DNA of 64,000 nt, taken from assembly GCA_002397315.1 (NCBI GenBank), contig DHAE01000008.1:87941-151940 (forward strand), written 5' to 3'. The notes under the pieces were generated by a model, which saw only the letters and a list, made by a program, of their open reading frames with translations, was not told where the DNA came from and ran no database searches. Position numbers and translations under genes: made by a program. Position 1 is the first letter of the stretch, and each line of letters begins with the position of its first letter. The DNA comes from Comamonadaceae bacterium UBA4962 (GTDB lineage Bacteria > Pseudomonadota > Gammaproteobacteria > Burkholderiales > Burkholderiaceae_C). Positions 26,094-35,651 of this stretch are shown in pieces.

Positions 26094-27566
26094 TCAGGGC
26101 GCGGCGGATGCGGGAACGGTGGCGTCGGCCGCTGTGGATGCCCACGCGGGCGCGGATGCCTGCGCGGGCCGCTCCCAGCCGCCGCCCGCGGCGCGGTAGA
26201 GGCCGATCCAGGCCGCCATGCGCTCCTGGCGCAGCGAAATGAGCGCGGTTTCGGAGTTGAGGGCGGTGCGCCGCGTTTCCTCCAGCTCCAGCAGGCTCGC
26301 CAGGCCGCCGCGCCAGCGCGCTTCGGTGGCAACGAAAGACGCGCGGTAGCCCGCGGCGGCGCGCTCGGCGTCGGCACTGCGCGCCGCGGTGCTCGCGAGC
26401 CGCACCAGGGCCTGCTCGACCTCGCTCACCGCGCGGCGCACGTTCGCGCGGTAGAGCTGCGCGGCCTCCTGGTAGCGGGCTTCTGCCGCGTCCACCTGGG
26501 CGGCGCGGCGGCCCGCGTCGAAGATCGGCAGGCTCACCCCGACCGGCCCGATCGACCAGGTGTTCGTCGCCACGCTCGCGCCGCCCGTGCTGCCCCAGGC
26601 CCGGCCGATGGAGCCGGCGAGCGTCAGGCGCGGAAAGCGCTGGGCGCGCGCATTGCCCACGTCGGCGCTGGCCGCGGCCACCTCGCGCTCGGCGGCGTAC
26701 ACGTCGGGCCGCTGGGCCAGCACGCGGGCCGGCAGCGTATCGATGGCGAACAGCGCATCCGGCAGCGCCTGCGGGGCCGGTGCCGCCGCCGCGCGGGCGC
26801 GGAGTTCCGGCTCCGGCAGGCCCGTGAGCGCCACCAGGCCCTTCAGATCGATGTCGCAGGCCATGCGCTGCTGCTCGGCGCGCACCCGGCCCTCGGCCCC
26901 GCTGGCCTGGGCGAGCGCCAGCGTGGCGGGCGCGGTGAAGCCCGCGCGCTCGCTGGCTTCCGTGAGGCGCGCGCTCTCGGAGCGGGATCGGGCATCGGAT
27001 TGCGCCACGTCCGCCAGCCGCAGGCACTGCCGCCATGCGTCGTACTGCGTGGCGACTTCCGCGGCCACCGACACGCGGGCCTCGTGCCACCGGGCCTGCG
27101 CGCCGGCCAGCCGCTGCCGCGCGGCCTCGGCGGCAGCGGCGTTGCCGCCGAAAACATCCACCTCCCAGCTGGCCTGCACGGCGCCCTGCACGGTCGTCGC
27201 CAGTCCCGCGGCCTGCTGGCTGGTGCCCCGGCTCGCGTTGCCCTGGGCATCCACCCCGGGCAGCAGCGCCGAGCGCGCGGCCACCTGCGTGGCGCGGGCC
27301 TGTTCCACGCGCGAGCGGGCCTGGGCCACGTCCGGAGACACGTCCTGCGCGGCGGCGATCAGGTCGGTGAGCAGCGGATCGCCCAGGCCCTCCCACCAGC
27401 GCACGATGTCTTCCACGCGGCCCTGGTGCGGCAGCGGGGCCTGCCAGCCGGCGGGCGCAGGGGCATCGACGCGCGGCGACGGCGCGGTGGCCGCGCAGCC
27501 GGCCAGGGCGAGCAGGACGGCCGCGCCGAGAAGGCGGCGGGGCCCGTGGGGGAGGGTCGGCATCAT
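26094..27566 (-). CDS. Outer-membrane efflux lipoprotein (NodT/OprM family)
   Basis: A 490-residue TolC-type channel. The lipobox LALAGC near residues 19-24 marks a lipoprotein signal. The body has the duplicated helical repeats of the NodT family, including VRWWEGLGDPLLTDLIAAA and LPIFDAGRRAAQVDAAEARY. The ATG at 27566 forms ATGA with the stop of the TetR gene, so translation is coupled. It supplies the exit duct for the RND pump encoded downstream. Confidence 0.93.
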   Translation of the reverse strand: MMPTLPHGPRRLLGAAVLLALAGCAATAPSPRVDAPAPAGWQAPLPHQGRVEDIVRWWEGLGDPLLTDLIAAAQDVSPDVAQARSRVEQARATQVAARSALLPGVDAQGNASRGTSQQAAGLATTVQGAVQASWEVDVFGGNAAAAEAARQRLAGAQARWHEARVSVAAEVATQYDAWRQCLRLADVAQSDARSRSESARLTEASERAGFTAPATLALAQASGAEGRVRAEQQRMACDIDLKGLVALTGLPEPELRARAAAAPAPQALPDALFAIDTLPARVLAQRPDVYAAEREVAAASADVGNARAQRFPRLTLAGSIGRAWGSTGGASVATNTWSIGPVGVSLPIFDAGRRAAQVDAAEARYQEAAQLYRANVRRAVSEVEQALVRLASTAARSADAERAAAGYRASFVATEARWRGGLASLLELEETRRTALNSETALISLRQERMAAWIGLYRAAGGGWERPAQASAPAWASTAADATVPASAAP

Positions 27567-28348
27567 GGTTTCGGCGTGTTCCGGCGGGCCGGTGAACGGG
27601 GAGCGGCAGGGGCCTGGGCCGCAGGAGCTGCAGCAGCCTGCCGCCAGGCTTTCTCGGCCGCGATCATGGCCAGCGCATAGTCCACCATGCGGTCGGCCCA
27701 GAGTTCCACGGCCTCGGCCGTGGCCAGCAGTTCGGGCTTGAGGGCGTCGATGTCGTCCCGGTGGCCCCACAGCTGGAACGCCATGCTGGAGAGGGTCAAC
27801 GCCAGCCGGTGGACGGCGAGGTCGGCGGTGGCGATCCCCATGTGGCGGCAGAGCAGGCGCACCAGCGCGTCATGGGGCTGGCGCACGTCCTGGTCGAGCG
27901 CGCGTTCCCACTGCCCCGTGGGTTCGAGCATTTCGCGGATGTGCAGGCGCACGCTCTGGCGGGCCAGCTCGCCGTGGGCGAGGGGCGCGAGCGCCGCGTG
28001 GAAGTAGCGCCGCAGCGCTTCTTCCATCGTGATGCCGGGCTGGGCGAAGGCGGAGCGCAGCGAGGCGTGGTCCCAGGTGGGTTCGGTGAACACGGCACTG
28101 TAGAGCGAAGCCTTGTCGCCGAAGTAGTAGCTCACGGCCGCCACGTTGGCCTGCGCGGCCGCAGCGATCGCCCGGATGGAGGTCTTGGCGTAGCCCTGCT
28201 CGGAGAACAGGCGCAGCGCGGCCAGCAGCAGGCGCTGCCGGGGGGAGGCGGGCTCCTCGGCGCCCGGGCCGGGCGAGGCTGGCGGGGCCATGGAGGCCGG
28301 TGCAGGCGCGGGCGCGGGGCGCGCAGTGCGCGAGGGGCGGGAAGGCAT
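27563..28348 (-). CDS. TetR family regulator with CerR/DUF1956-like C-terminal domain
   Basis: A 261-residue repressor. After a Pro/Ala-rich N-terminal tail (about 35 residues) comes the TetR helix-turn-helix (RQRLLLAALRLFSEQGYAKTSIRAIA... VAAVSYYFGDKASLYSAV). The ligand-binding part resembles CerR-type (DUF1956) domains, found in regulators of efflux genes such as E. coli CecR. It is the first gene of the efflux operon and overlaps the channel gene by 4 bp. A 20-bp palindrome 18 bp upstream of its start is the likely autoregulatory operator. Confidence 0.92.
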   Translation of the reverse strand: MPSRPSRTARPAPAPAPASMAPPASPGPGAEEPASPRQRLLLAALRLFSEQGYAKTSIRAIAAAAQANVAAVSYYFGDKASLYSAVFTEPTWDHASLRSAFAQPGITMEEALRRYFHAALAPLAHGELARQSVRLHIREMLEPTGQWERALDQDVRQPHDALVRLLCRHMGIATADLAVHRLALTLSSMAFQLWGHRDDIDALKPELLATAEAVELWADRMVDYALAMIAAEKAWRQAAAAPAAQAPAAPRSPARRNTPKP

Positions 28349-28366
28349 GCGGCGGATTACACCACA

Positions 28367-28386
28367 TCAATCAAACGTTTGTTTGA
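28367..28386. promoter_or_regulatory. Palindromic operator of TetR-RND efflux operon
   Basis: TCAATCAAACGTTTGTTTGA is a 20-bp palindrome, perfect except for the T/T pair five bases in from each end, with the core CAAACGTTTG. It lies 18 bp upstream of the TetR start codon in an otherwise GC-rich region. Position, symmetry and length fit a TetR-family binding site controlling the whole efflux operon. Confidence 0.75.
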
Positions 28387-28434
28387 ATTCTTCCCGGCGA
28401 TCGTCCGGGGGGCATGCGCCCGGGCAGCGGGGGC

Positions 28435-31185
28435 TCAGCGGCGGTCTGCGCCGAACACCGCGCGCCACAGCGCCATCACCGCTTCGCGCTCCGCCTGCAG
28501 CGCGGAAGGCGCCACGCGCGTGGGTTCTTCGTTGAGGCGCGCACGGTGCTGCACCTGGCGCAGCGTCCGGTAGGCCGACGCGGCGGCCGAGCCCACGCCC
28601 GTGGGCAGCAGCCCGGCGGCCTCGGCGCGCTGCAGCAGCGCGATGTTGCCCACGTTGTCGCACAGGCCCGGGTGCGCGCCCGCATGCGCGAGCACGAGGT
28701 ACTGCACGGCGAATTCCGCATCCACCATGCCGCCCACGCCGTGCTTCACGTCGAACTGCCCCGCGGGCACCGGGTGCGCATCGCGCACGCGCTCGCGCAT
28801 GGCGACGATCTCCGCATGCAGGCCGGCGGCATCGCGCGGCGCGGTGATGACGGCCGTGCGCACCTCGTCGAAGCGCTGGTGCAGCGCATCGCTGCCGAGC
28901 ACGAAGCGCGCGCGCGTCATCGCCTGGTGTTCCCAGGTCCACGCGGTGTTGCTGCCGCGGCGCTGCTGGTAGTTGGCATACGCCTCGAAGCGCGTCACCA
29001 GCAGGCCGGAGCTGCCGTTGGGGCGCAGCGCGGTGTCGATCTCGTAGAGGTCGCCTTCGCCGGTCTTCACCGTGAGCCAGTTGATCAGCTTGCGCGCGAA
29101 GGCGGCATACACCTCGGGCGCGCGGTCGTCGTCGTCGTCGAACACGAAGACGATGTCCAGGTCGCTGCCGTAGCCGAGCTCCTTGCCGCCGAGCTTGCCG
29201 TAGCCGATGATGCCGAACTGCGGCACGTCGCGGTGCCGGTTGCGCAGCCGGTCCCAGCACCAGGCGGCGGTCACGCGCAGTACGCAGTCGGCGAGGGCCG
29301 AGAGGTCGTCGGCCACCTGCTCGACGGTGATGCGCCGTTCCACGTCGCGCGCCAGGGTGCGGAAGGTTTCCGCATGCTGGGCGCGGCGCAGCAGGTTGAG
29401 CAGGGCCTCGTCGTCGTCCTCGCCGGTGGAGCGCAGGGAGCCGATGCGCAGTTCCAGTTCGTGCTCGAAATCCGCCGGCACGAAGCGTTCGGCGAGCAGG
29501 GCGTCGCCGGCCAGCTCGTCGATCACGCCGGGGTGCTGCAGCATGTAGCGCGCGGGCCACTGGGCGGCGCCGAGCAGGTGCATGAGGTGCTCGTGTACCG
29601 AGGGGCGCTCCAGCAGCAGCGCGAGGTAGCTCTCGCGGCGCAGCAGCGGCTCCAGCCAGGCCACGAGCCGCACGGCGGCGTCCTCGTTCACGCGGCCCTC
29701 TGCGAGCCAGCGCGCCGTGCGCTGCACCAGCCGCAGCAGCCGCACCCGGCCCTCGTCGCGCAGCGCGGCCACGCGCGGATGGTCGCGCCATTCGGCCACG
29801 CGCTCGCGCACCTTCGGGGGCAATTGCTCCAGCAGCGTGTCGAGTTCGGGCACGGGCGCCGATTGCGCGCGCGGGCCGCCGCAGCCGCCGCTGCTGCACT
29901 GGCGCTTGCCCGGGCCGCCGAGCAGGGTGTCGAATTCCTGGGCCACCAGTTCGCGGTGCGCGTCGAGCTGGTGCAGGAAGGCGCAGCAGCCCAGGCCCAG
30001 CGTGCCGGCGATCCAGGCGAGGTCGTCGTCGTTCGTGGGCAGCACGTGGGTCTGCTGGTCGTCCAGGTACTGGATGCGGTGCTCCACGCGGCGCAGGAAG
30101 GTGTAGGCCTCGGCGAGCGCGTCGGCCGTTTCCTGGGGCATGAGGCCGGCGCGCGCGAGGCGCTGCAGGGCCTCGAGCGTGGGGCGGCAGCGCAGCTCGG
30201 GGAACTGCCCGCCGCGCACCACCTGCAGCAGTTGCACGGTGAATTCGATCTCGCGGATGCCGCCGCGCGAGAGCTTGACGTCGTTGGCGCGCTCCGGGTG
30301 GCCCGCGCTGCGCTTGGCGGCGTGGTCGCGGATCTGCCGGTGCAGCGAGCGCAGCGAATCGAACACGCTGTAGTCGAGGTAGCGGCGGAAGACGAAGGGC
30401 AGCACCACGGCGCGCAGCCCCTGCACGGCCGGATGGCCCAGGCCGTCGCGCGGCGCGACGATGCGGCTCTTGAGCCAGGCGAAGCGCTCCCATTCGCGCC
30501 CCTGCACCTGCAGGTATTCCTCCAGCGCGGCGAGCGAGACGGCCGGCGGGCCGGAATTGCCGTTGGGGCGCAGGGCCAGGTCCACGCGGAAAACGAAGCC
30601 GTGCTCGGTGGTCTCGCCCACCAGGGCATGGATGGCCTTCACGACCCGGCCGAAATATTCCTGGTGCGAGATGCGCCCGCGGCCACCGTCCACGCCGGCG
30701 GTCTCGCCATCGAGCTCGTAGACGTAGATCAGGTCGATGTCGCTCGATACGTTGAGTTCGCGCGCGCCCAGCTTGCCCATGCCCACGATCCAGAGCGCCA
30801 CCGGCGCGCCGTCGGGGCCCACCGGCGCACCATGGCGGGCGTCCAGCTCCTGGCGGGCGTGGCGCAGGGCTTCGTCGAGCGCCAGTTCCGCCAGCTCGGT
30901 GGTGGCGCGGGTGATGTCGGCGAGCGGCGCGCCCTCTTCGCAATCGAGGCGGATCAGCCGCTCCATGACCAGTTGCCGCAGCACGCGCAGGGCCGCACCG
31001 GTGTCGTGGCCGCGCGCGCGCAGGGCCTGCAGTGCCTCCGCCATGGACGGGCGGGTCGGGGCGCCGGCCGGCAGCAGCGGCATCTCGCCGGCATAGCGGC
31101 GCTGCAGCCGCTGGTGGAAGCGGGAATGGTCGGCGCCGGGGGCGGGCCCCGCGGAGGCGCCCGGTTCAGCGAACGGTGTGGACAT
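28435..31185 (-). CDS. glnE: Bifunctional glutamine synthetase adenylyltransferase/deadenylase
   Basis: GlnE controls glutamine synthetase by adding or removing AMP in response to PII and glutamine. The 916-residue protein has two nucleotidyltransferase domains: GMGKLGARELNVSSDIDLIYVYE near residue 200 (deadenylylating half) and GYGKLGGKELGYGSDLDIVFVFDD near residue 680 (adenylylating half), each with its DxD pair. A short Cys/Gly-rich insert (GGPGKRQCSSGGCGG) near residue 430 is unusual. I took the ATG at 31185. The divergent YhdP-like gene starts 101 bp away. Confidence 0.96.
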   Translation of the reverse strand: MSTPFAEPGASAGPAPGADHSRFHQRLQRRYAGEMPLLPAGAPTRPSMAEALQALRARGHDTGAALRVLRQLVMERLIRLDCEEGAPLADITRATTELAELALDEALRHARQELDARHGAPVGPDGAPVALWIVGMGKLGARELNVSSDIDLIYVYELDGETAGVDGGRGRISHQEYFGRVVKAIHALVGETTEHGFVFRVDLALRPNGNSGPPAVSLAALEEYLQVQGREWERFAWLKSRIVAPRDGLGHPAVQGLRAVVLPFVFRRYLDYSVFDSLRSLHRQIRDHAAKRSAGHPERANDVKLSRGGIREIEFTVQLLQVVRGGQFPELRCRPTLEALQRLARAGLMPQETADALAEAYTFLRRVEHRIQYLDDQQTHVLPTNDDDLAWIAGTLGLGCCAFLHQLDAHRELVAQEFDTLLGGPGKRQCSSGGCGGPRAQSAPVPELDTLLEQLPPKVRERVAEWRDHPRVAALRDEGRVRLLRLVQRTARWLAEGRVNEDAAVRLVAWLEPLLRRESYLALLLERPSVHEHLMHLLGAAQWPARYMLQHPGVIDELAGDALLAERFVPADFEHELELRIGSLRSTGEDDDEALLNLLRRAQHAETFRTLARDVERRITVEQVADDLSALADCVLRVTAAWCWDRLRNRHRDVPQFGIIGYGKLGGKELGYGSDLDIVFVFDDDDDRAPEVYAAFARKLINWLTVKTGEGDLYEIDTALRPNGSSGLLVTRFEAYANYQQRRGSNTAWTWEHQAMTRARFVLGSDALHQRFDEVRTAVITAPRDAAGLHAEIVAMRERVRDAHPVPAGQFDVKHGVGGMVDAEFAVQYLVLAHAGAHPGLCDNVGNIALLQRAEAAGLLPTGVGSAAASAYRTLRQVQHRARLNEEPTRVAPSALQAEREAVMALWRAVFGADRR

Positions 31186-31286
31186 AAGGCAAGGAAGAGG
31201 CTGTGAAAGCGTACATACCGACACCCTTTCGGGCTGAACCCGCACAGCGGGCGCGGGTCATAATTCCTGCCACATCCGAACCCACC

Positions 31287-34200
31287 ATGATTGAGACGAC
31301 ACCGCACCCATCCCGCCTGCTGAAGTGCATGGCGGGCCTTGCGCGGTGGTCACTGGGACTGTTGATCGCCCTCTGGTTGCTGGTGACCGTGGCCTGGGGG
31401 GTGCTCCACGGCTGGATTGTGCCGCGAATCGGCGAGTGGCGTCCGCAGCTGGAAGCCCAGGCCACGCAGGCCCTGGGGGTACCCGTGCGTATCGGCGCGC
31501 TGTCGGCGCGCTCCGAAGGCCTGGTGCCGACCGTGGAGCTGCTCGACGTCGCCCTGCTCGATGCGCAGGGGCGCGAGGCGCTGCGCCTGCCCCGGGTGGT
31601 CGCCTCGGTGTCGCCGCGCTCGGCGCTGCACCTGGGTTTCGAGCAGCTCTATATCGAACGCCCCGAACTGGACGTGCGCCGCGAGGCCGATGGGCGCCTG
31701 CTGGTGGGCGGCATCCCGGTGCGCAGCGAAGCCGGCCCCGGCGAGGGCGGCGGCGCCGCCGACTGGCTGTTCTCGCAGGGCGAAGTGGCATTGCGCGGGG
31801 GCACCGTGCGCTGGACGGACGCGATGCGGGGCGCCCCCCCACTGGCGCTTTCCGACGTGGACATCGTGCTGCGCAACAGCGGGTGGCGCCACGCGATGCG
31901 GCTGGACGCCACGCCGCCGCCGGAATGGGGCGACCGCTTCTCCGTCATGGGCAAGTTCCGCCAGCCGCTGCTGACCACCCACGGCGGGGCCTGGAAGCAA
32001 TGGAGCGGCCAACTGTTCGCGCAGTTCGGGCGCGTGGACGTCTCCCGGCTGCGCCAGCATGCGGACATCGACGGCATCGACGTGGTCCGGGGCCGCGGCG
32101 CGCTGCGCGCTTGGCTCGACGTGCGGCGCGGCGAGGTGGCCGGCGGCACGGCCGACGTCGCGCTCGCCGACGTGGAGGCCGCTCTGGGCGCTGGCCTGGA
32201 GCCGCTGGCGCTGGCCGCGGTGGCCGGCCGCGTGGGGGGGCGGTGGCTGGACGGCGGCTTCGAGGCCTCCACCCAGGGACTGCAGTTCCTCACCCGCGAC
32301 GGGCTGCGCTGGCCCGGCGGCAATGCCATGGTGCGCGTCACCGGCCGCGACCCCGCCGCGCCGGAGCGCGAGCAGGGCGAACTGCGCGCCGACCGGCTCG
32401 ATCTGGCGGCGCTCTCGCAGATCGCCAGCCGCCTGCCCCTGGGCGCGCCGCTGCATGCGGCGCTCGATCGGTACGGTCCGCGCGGCATCGTGCAGGAGGT
32501 GCAGGCCGGCTGGCGCGGGCCCGTGGATGCCCCCCGCCAGTACCAGGCCCGTGGCCGCGTGGCCGGCCTGGCGGTGGCCGACGCCGCGCCCGGCGATGGT
32601 GCCGGTGCGCGCCCGTCCGGCGTGCCGGGGGTGCGCGGGGCCGCGGTGGATTTCGAGCTGACCCAGGCGGGCGGCAAGGCGGCGCTGGCGATCGAGGACG
32701 GCGCCCTCGTGCTGCCCGGCGTCTTCGAGGAACCCACGGTGCCGGTGGACCGCCTGACGGCCAGCGTGCGCTGGCAGCTGGACGGCGAACGCATCGCCGT
32801 GCAGGTGCCGGACCTGCAGTTCGCCAACGCCGACGCCCAGGGCGATGCCCGCATCGCTTGGTCCACCTCCGATGCGGCACGCGCGGCCGGCCGCCCGCGG
32901 TTCCCCGGAATGCTGGACCTGAGCGGGGCGCTGCACCGCGCCGACGGCACGCGCGTGCACCGCTACCTGCCGCTCTCCATTCCTGCCGACACCCGGCACT
33001 ACGTGCGCGACGCCGTCACGGCCGGCACCGCATCGGGCGTGCAGTTCCGGGTCAAGGGCGATCTGCACGACATGCCCTTCAGCCACGGCGGGCCGGGCGA
33101 ATTCCGCATCACGGCCCAGCTCAAGGGCGTGACCTACGCCTACGTGCCGCCCGGCCTGCAGCATGCGGGCGATCCGGTCTGGCCGGCGCTCACGCAACTG
33201 GCCGGCGAATTGGTGTTCGACCGCTCCAGCATGGCGGTGCGCGGCGCGAGCGGCAGCTTCGCCGGCACCCCGCGCCTGCGCGTGGAGCGGGTGGAGGCGC
33301 GCATTCCCGATCTGGCGCACAGCGTGGTGGGCGTGCAGGCGCAGGCGCAGGGGCCGCTGTCCGACATGCTGGCCTTCATGGCGGCGTCGCCGCTCTCGCG
33401 CCTCACCTCGCATGCGCTCGATGGCGCCAGCGGCACGGGCGCGGCCGGCCTGCAGCTCACCCTGAGCCTGCCGATCAGCCACATCGACCAGTCGAAGGTG
33501 CAGGGCAGCGTGACGCTCGCGGGCAACGACGTCCGCATCACCCCCGACGTGCCCCTCATCTCGCGTGCGCGCGGCGCCGTGCAGTTCAGCGACACCGGCT
33601 TCACGCTGGCGGGCGTGCAGGGGCGTGCGCTGGGCGGCGACCTGCGCCTCGAAGGCGGCATGCGCGCCGCGGCGCCGGGCAGCACCGTGCAGGAATCCTC
33701 GGTGCAGGTGCGCGGCCAGGGCGTCGCCACGGCCGAGGGTCTGCGCCAGGCCACGCAGTGGCCCGGGGTGCCCGAGCTGGCGCGCCGCGCCTCCGGCAGC
33801 GCCGCCTACGCATTGACGCTCGGCGTGCGGCGCGGCCTGCCCGAGGTGCTGGTGACGACCAACCTGCAGGGCATGGCCCTGGACCTGCCCGCGCCGCTGG
33901 GCAAGGCGGCCGATGCGGTGGTGCCCGTGCGCTACGAATCGCAGCTGGCCCGCGAATCCACCATGCCCGCCGCCGCGGGCGCAGCGGCCCCGCCGCTGCG
34001 CGAGCAGATGGCGGTCGAGATCGGCGGCATCGGGTCGGCCAGCTACCTGCTGGACCACTCCGGCCCGGTGCCGCGGGTGCTGCGGGGTGCCATCGCCATC
34101 GGCCTGCCGCCCGGCGAGACGGCGGCCATGCCGGAGCAGGGCGTGTCCGCCAACGTGCGTACCGACCACCTGGACCTGGATGCGTGGCAGCAGGCGCTGG

Positions 34201-35651
34201 CCCCGGCTGCGCCATCGGCGGGGACGGCCACGGCGGACACCGGGCCCCCGGCGGAGGCCGAAGCGCCGCGCGCGTCCGCAGCATCGGCCCCGGCATCGGG
34301 CACGCCCGGTGCTCGGGAGACGGTCCCTTCCCCTGCCATGGCCGTGGGCACGGGCAAGGGCGCCACGCGGATGCCCGCCGGCGGCGCGCAGGAATTCCTG
34401 CCGACGGTGCTGGCGGCCCGCGCCAAGACCCTGACCCTGCAGGGCCGCACGCTGCACGATGTGGTGGCCGGCGGATCGCGCGACGGCGCCACCTGGCGCG
34501 CCAACCTGGATGCGCGCGAGTTGAACGGCTACGTCGAGTACCAGCCGGGCGGCGCAGCGGGCGGCGAGGAATCCGGCGGGCGGGTGTTCGCCCGCCTGTC
34601 GCGCCTGTCGGTGCCGCAGTCGGAGGCGCAGCAGGTGGAGGAGTCGCTGCTCGATACCCGCGAGGACAGCACCACGATGCCGGCGCTGGACATCGTCGTG
34701 CAGGATTTCGAGCTGCGCGGCCGGCGGCTGGGGCGCATCGAAGTGGAGGCGCAGAACCGCGGCGGCGCCGGCGGCGCGCCGCGCGAATGGCGGCTGTCCA
34801 AGCTCAACCTGTCGGTGCCCGAGGCCACGTTCGCATCGAGCGGCAACTGGGTGCTGCTGGGGGGCGGGGGCGCCGCGGGCGCTCGGCGCCGCACGTCCAT
34901 GGACTTCCGGCTCGACATCCGTGATTCGGGCGAGCTGCTCGCGCGCTTCGGCATGGAGGGCGTGGTCCGCCGTGGCAAGGGCCGCATGGAAGGGCAGGTG
35001 GCCTGGATGGGCGCGCCGCTCAGCCCGGACTACCGCTCCATGACCGGGCGCGTGAACCTCAATGTGGAGTCCGGCCAGTTCCTCAAGGCCGATCCGGGCC
35101 TCGCCAAGCTCCTCAGCGTCCTGAGCCTGCAGTCGCTGCCGCGCCGCCTCACGCTCGATTTCCGCGACGTGTTCAGCGAGGGCTTCGCCTTCGATTTCGT
35201 GCGCGGCGACGTGCGCATCGACCAGGGCATCGCCACCACCAACAACCTCCAGATGAAGGGCGTGAACGCCGCCGTGCTGATGGAGGGCAGCGCCGACCTC
35301 GACCACGAGACGCAGAACCTGCACGTCGTGGTGGTGCCCGAGATCAACGCCATGACCGCATCGCTCGTCGCCACCGCGATCAACCCGGTGGTGGGCCTGG
35401 GCAGCTTCCTCGCGCAGGTCTTCCTGCGCGGGCCGCTCATCCAGGCCGCGACCCAGGAGTTCCGCATCGACGGCACCTGGGCCGATCCGCGCATCGTGCG
35501 CGTGCCGCGCCGCCGCGCGGGCGCGCAGCCTTCCGGCGCCGCGGCGCCGGATTCCACGGCGGACGAGGAGGCTCCCGCGCCGGGCCCCGCACCGGCCGCC
35601 TCCCACCGCCAGACGCCCGCTGCCCGGGGCACGGAGGACGACGCACCATGA
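31287..35651 (+). CDS. YhdP/AsmA-like giant inner-membrane protein (TIGR02099)
   Basis: A 1454-residue protein with one N-terminal membrane helix (about residues 19-42, LGLLIALWLLVTVAWGVLHGW). A very long periplasmic part follows, starting with the AsmA/DUF3971-like segment. The C-terminal AsmA-like region (DFRDVFSEGFAFDFVRGDVRI) is characteristic of YhdP. In E. coli, YhdP helps carry phospholipid from the inner to the outer membrane. A Pro/Ala-rich low-complexity stretch lies near residues 970-1035. The start at 31287 follows a CATAAT -10-like element. Its stop overlaps the start of the amidohydrolase gene (ATGA). Confidence 0.92.
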   Translation: MIETTPHPSRLLKCMAGLARWSLGLLIALWLLVTVAWGVLHGWIVPRIGEWRPQLEAQATQALGVPVRIGALSARSEGLVPTVELLDVALLDAQGREALRLPRVVASVSPRSALHLGFEQLYIERPELDVRREADGRLLVGGIPVRSEAGPGEGGGAADWLFSQGEVALRGGTVRWTDAMRGAPPLALSDVDIVLRNSGWRHAMRLDATPPPEWGDRFSVMGKFRQPLLTTHGGAWKQWSGQLFAQFGRVDVSRLRQHADIDGIDVVRGRGALRAWLDVRRGEVAGGTADVALADVEAALGAGLEPLALAAVAGRVGGRWLDGGFEASTQGLQFLTRDGLRWPGGNAMVRVTGRDPAAPEREQGELRADRLDLAALSQIASRLPLGAPLHAALDRYGPRGIVQEVQAGWRGPVDAPRQYQARGRVAGLAVADAAPGDGAGARPSGVPGVRGAAVDFELTQAGGKAALAIEDGALVLPGVFEEPTVPVDRLTASVRWQLDGERIAVQVPDLQFANADAQGDARIAWSTSDAARAAGRPRFPGMLDLSGALHRADGTRVHRYLPLSIPADTRHYVRDAVTAGTASGVQFRVKGDLHDMPFSHGGPGEFRITAQLKGVTYAYVPPGLQHAGDPVWPALTQLAGELVFDRSSMAVRGASGSFAGTPRLRVERVEARIPDLAHSVVGVQAQAQGPLSDMLAFMAASPLSRLTSHALDGASGTGAAGLQLTLSLPISHIDQSKVQGSVTLAGNDVRITPDVPLISRARGAVQFSDTGFTLAGVQGRALGGDLRLEGGMRAAAPGSTVQESSVQVRGQGVATAEGLRQATQWPGVPELARRASGSAAYALTLGVRRGLPEVLVTTNLQGMALDLPAPLGKAADAVVPVRYESQLARESTMPAAAGAAAPPLREQMAVEIGGIGSASYLLDHSGPVPRVLRGAIAIGLPPGETAAMPEQGVSANVRTDHLDLDAWQQALAPAAPSAGTATADTGPPAEAEAPRASAASAPASGTPGARETVPSPAMAVGTGKGATRMPAGGAQEFLPTVLAARAKTLTLQGRTLHDVVAGGSRDGATWRANLDARELNGYVEYQPGGAAGGEESGGRVFARLSRLSVPQSEAQQVEESLLDTREDSTTMPALDIVVQDFELRGRRLGRIEVEAQNRGGAGGAPREWRLSKLNLSVPEATFASSGNWVLLGGGGAAGARRRTSMDFRLDIRDSGELLARFGMEGVVRRGKGRMEGQVAWMGAPLSPDYRSMTGRVNLNVESGQFLKADPGLAKLLSVLSLQSLPRRLTLDFRDVFSEGFAFDFVRGDVRIDQGIATTNNLQMKGVNAAVLMEGSADLDHETQNLHVVVVPEINAMTASLVATAINPVVGLGSFLAQVFLRGPLIQAATQEFRIDGTWADPRIVRVPRRRAGAQPSGAAAPDSTADEEAPAPGPAPAASHRQTPAARGTEDDAP

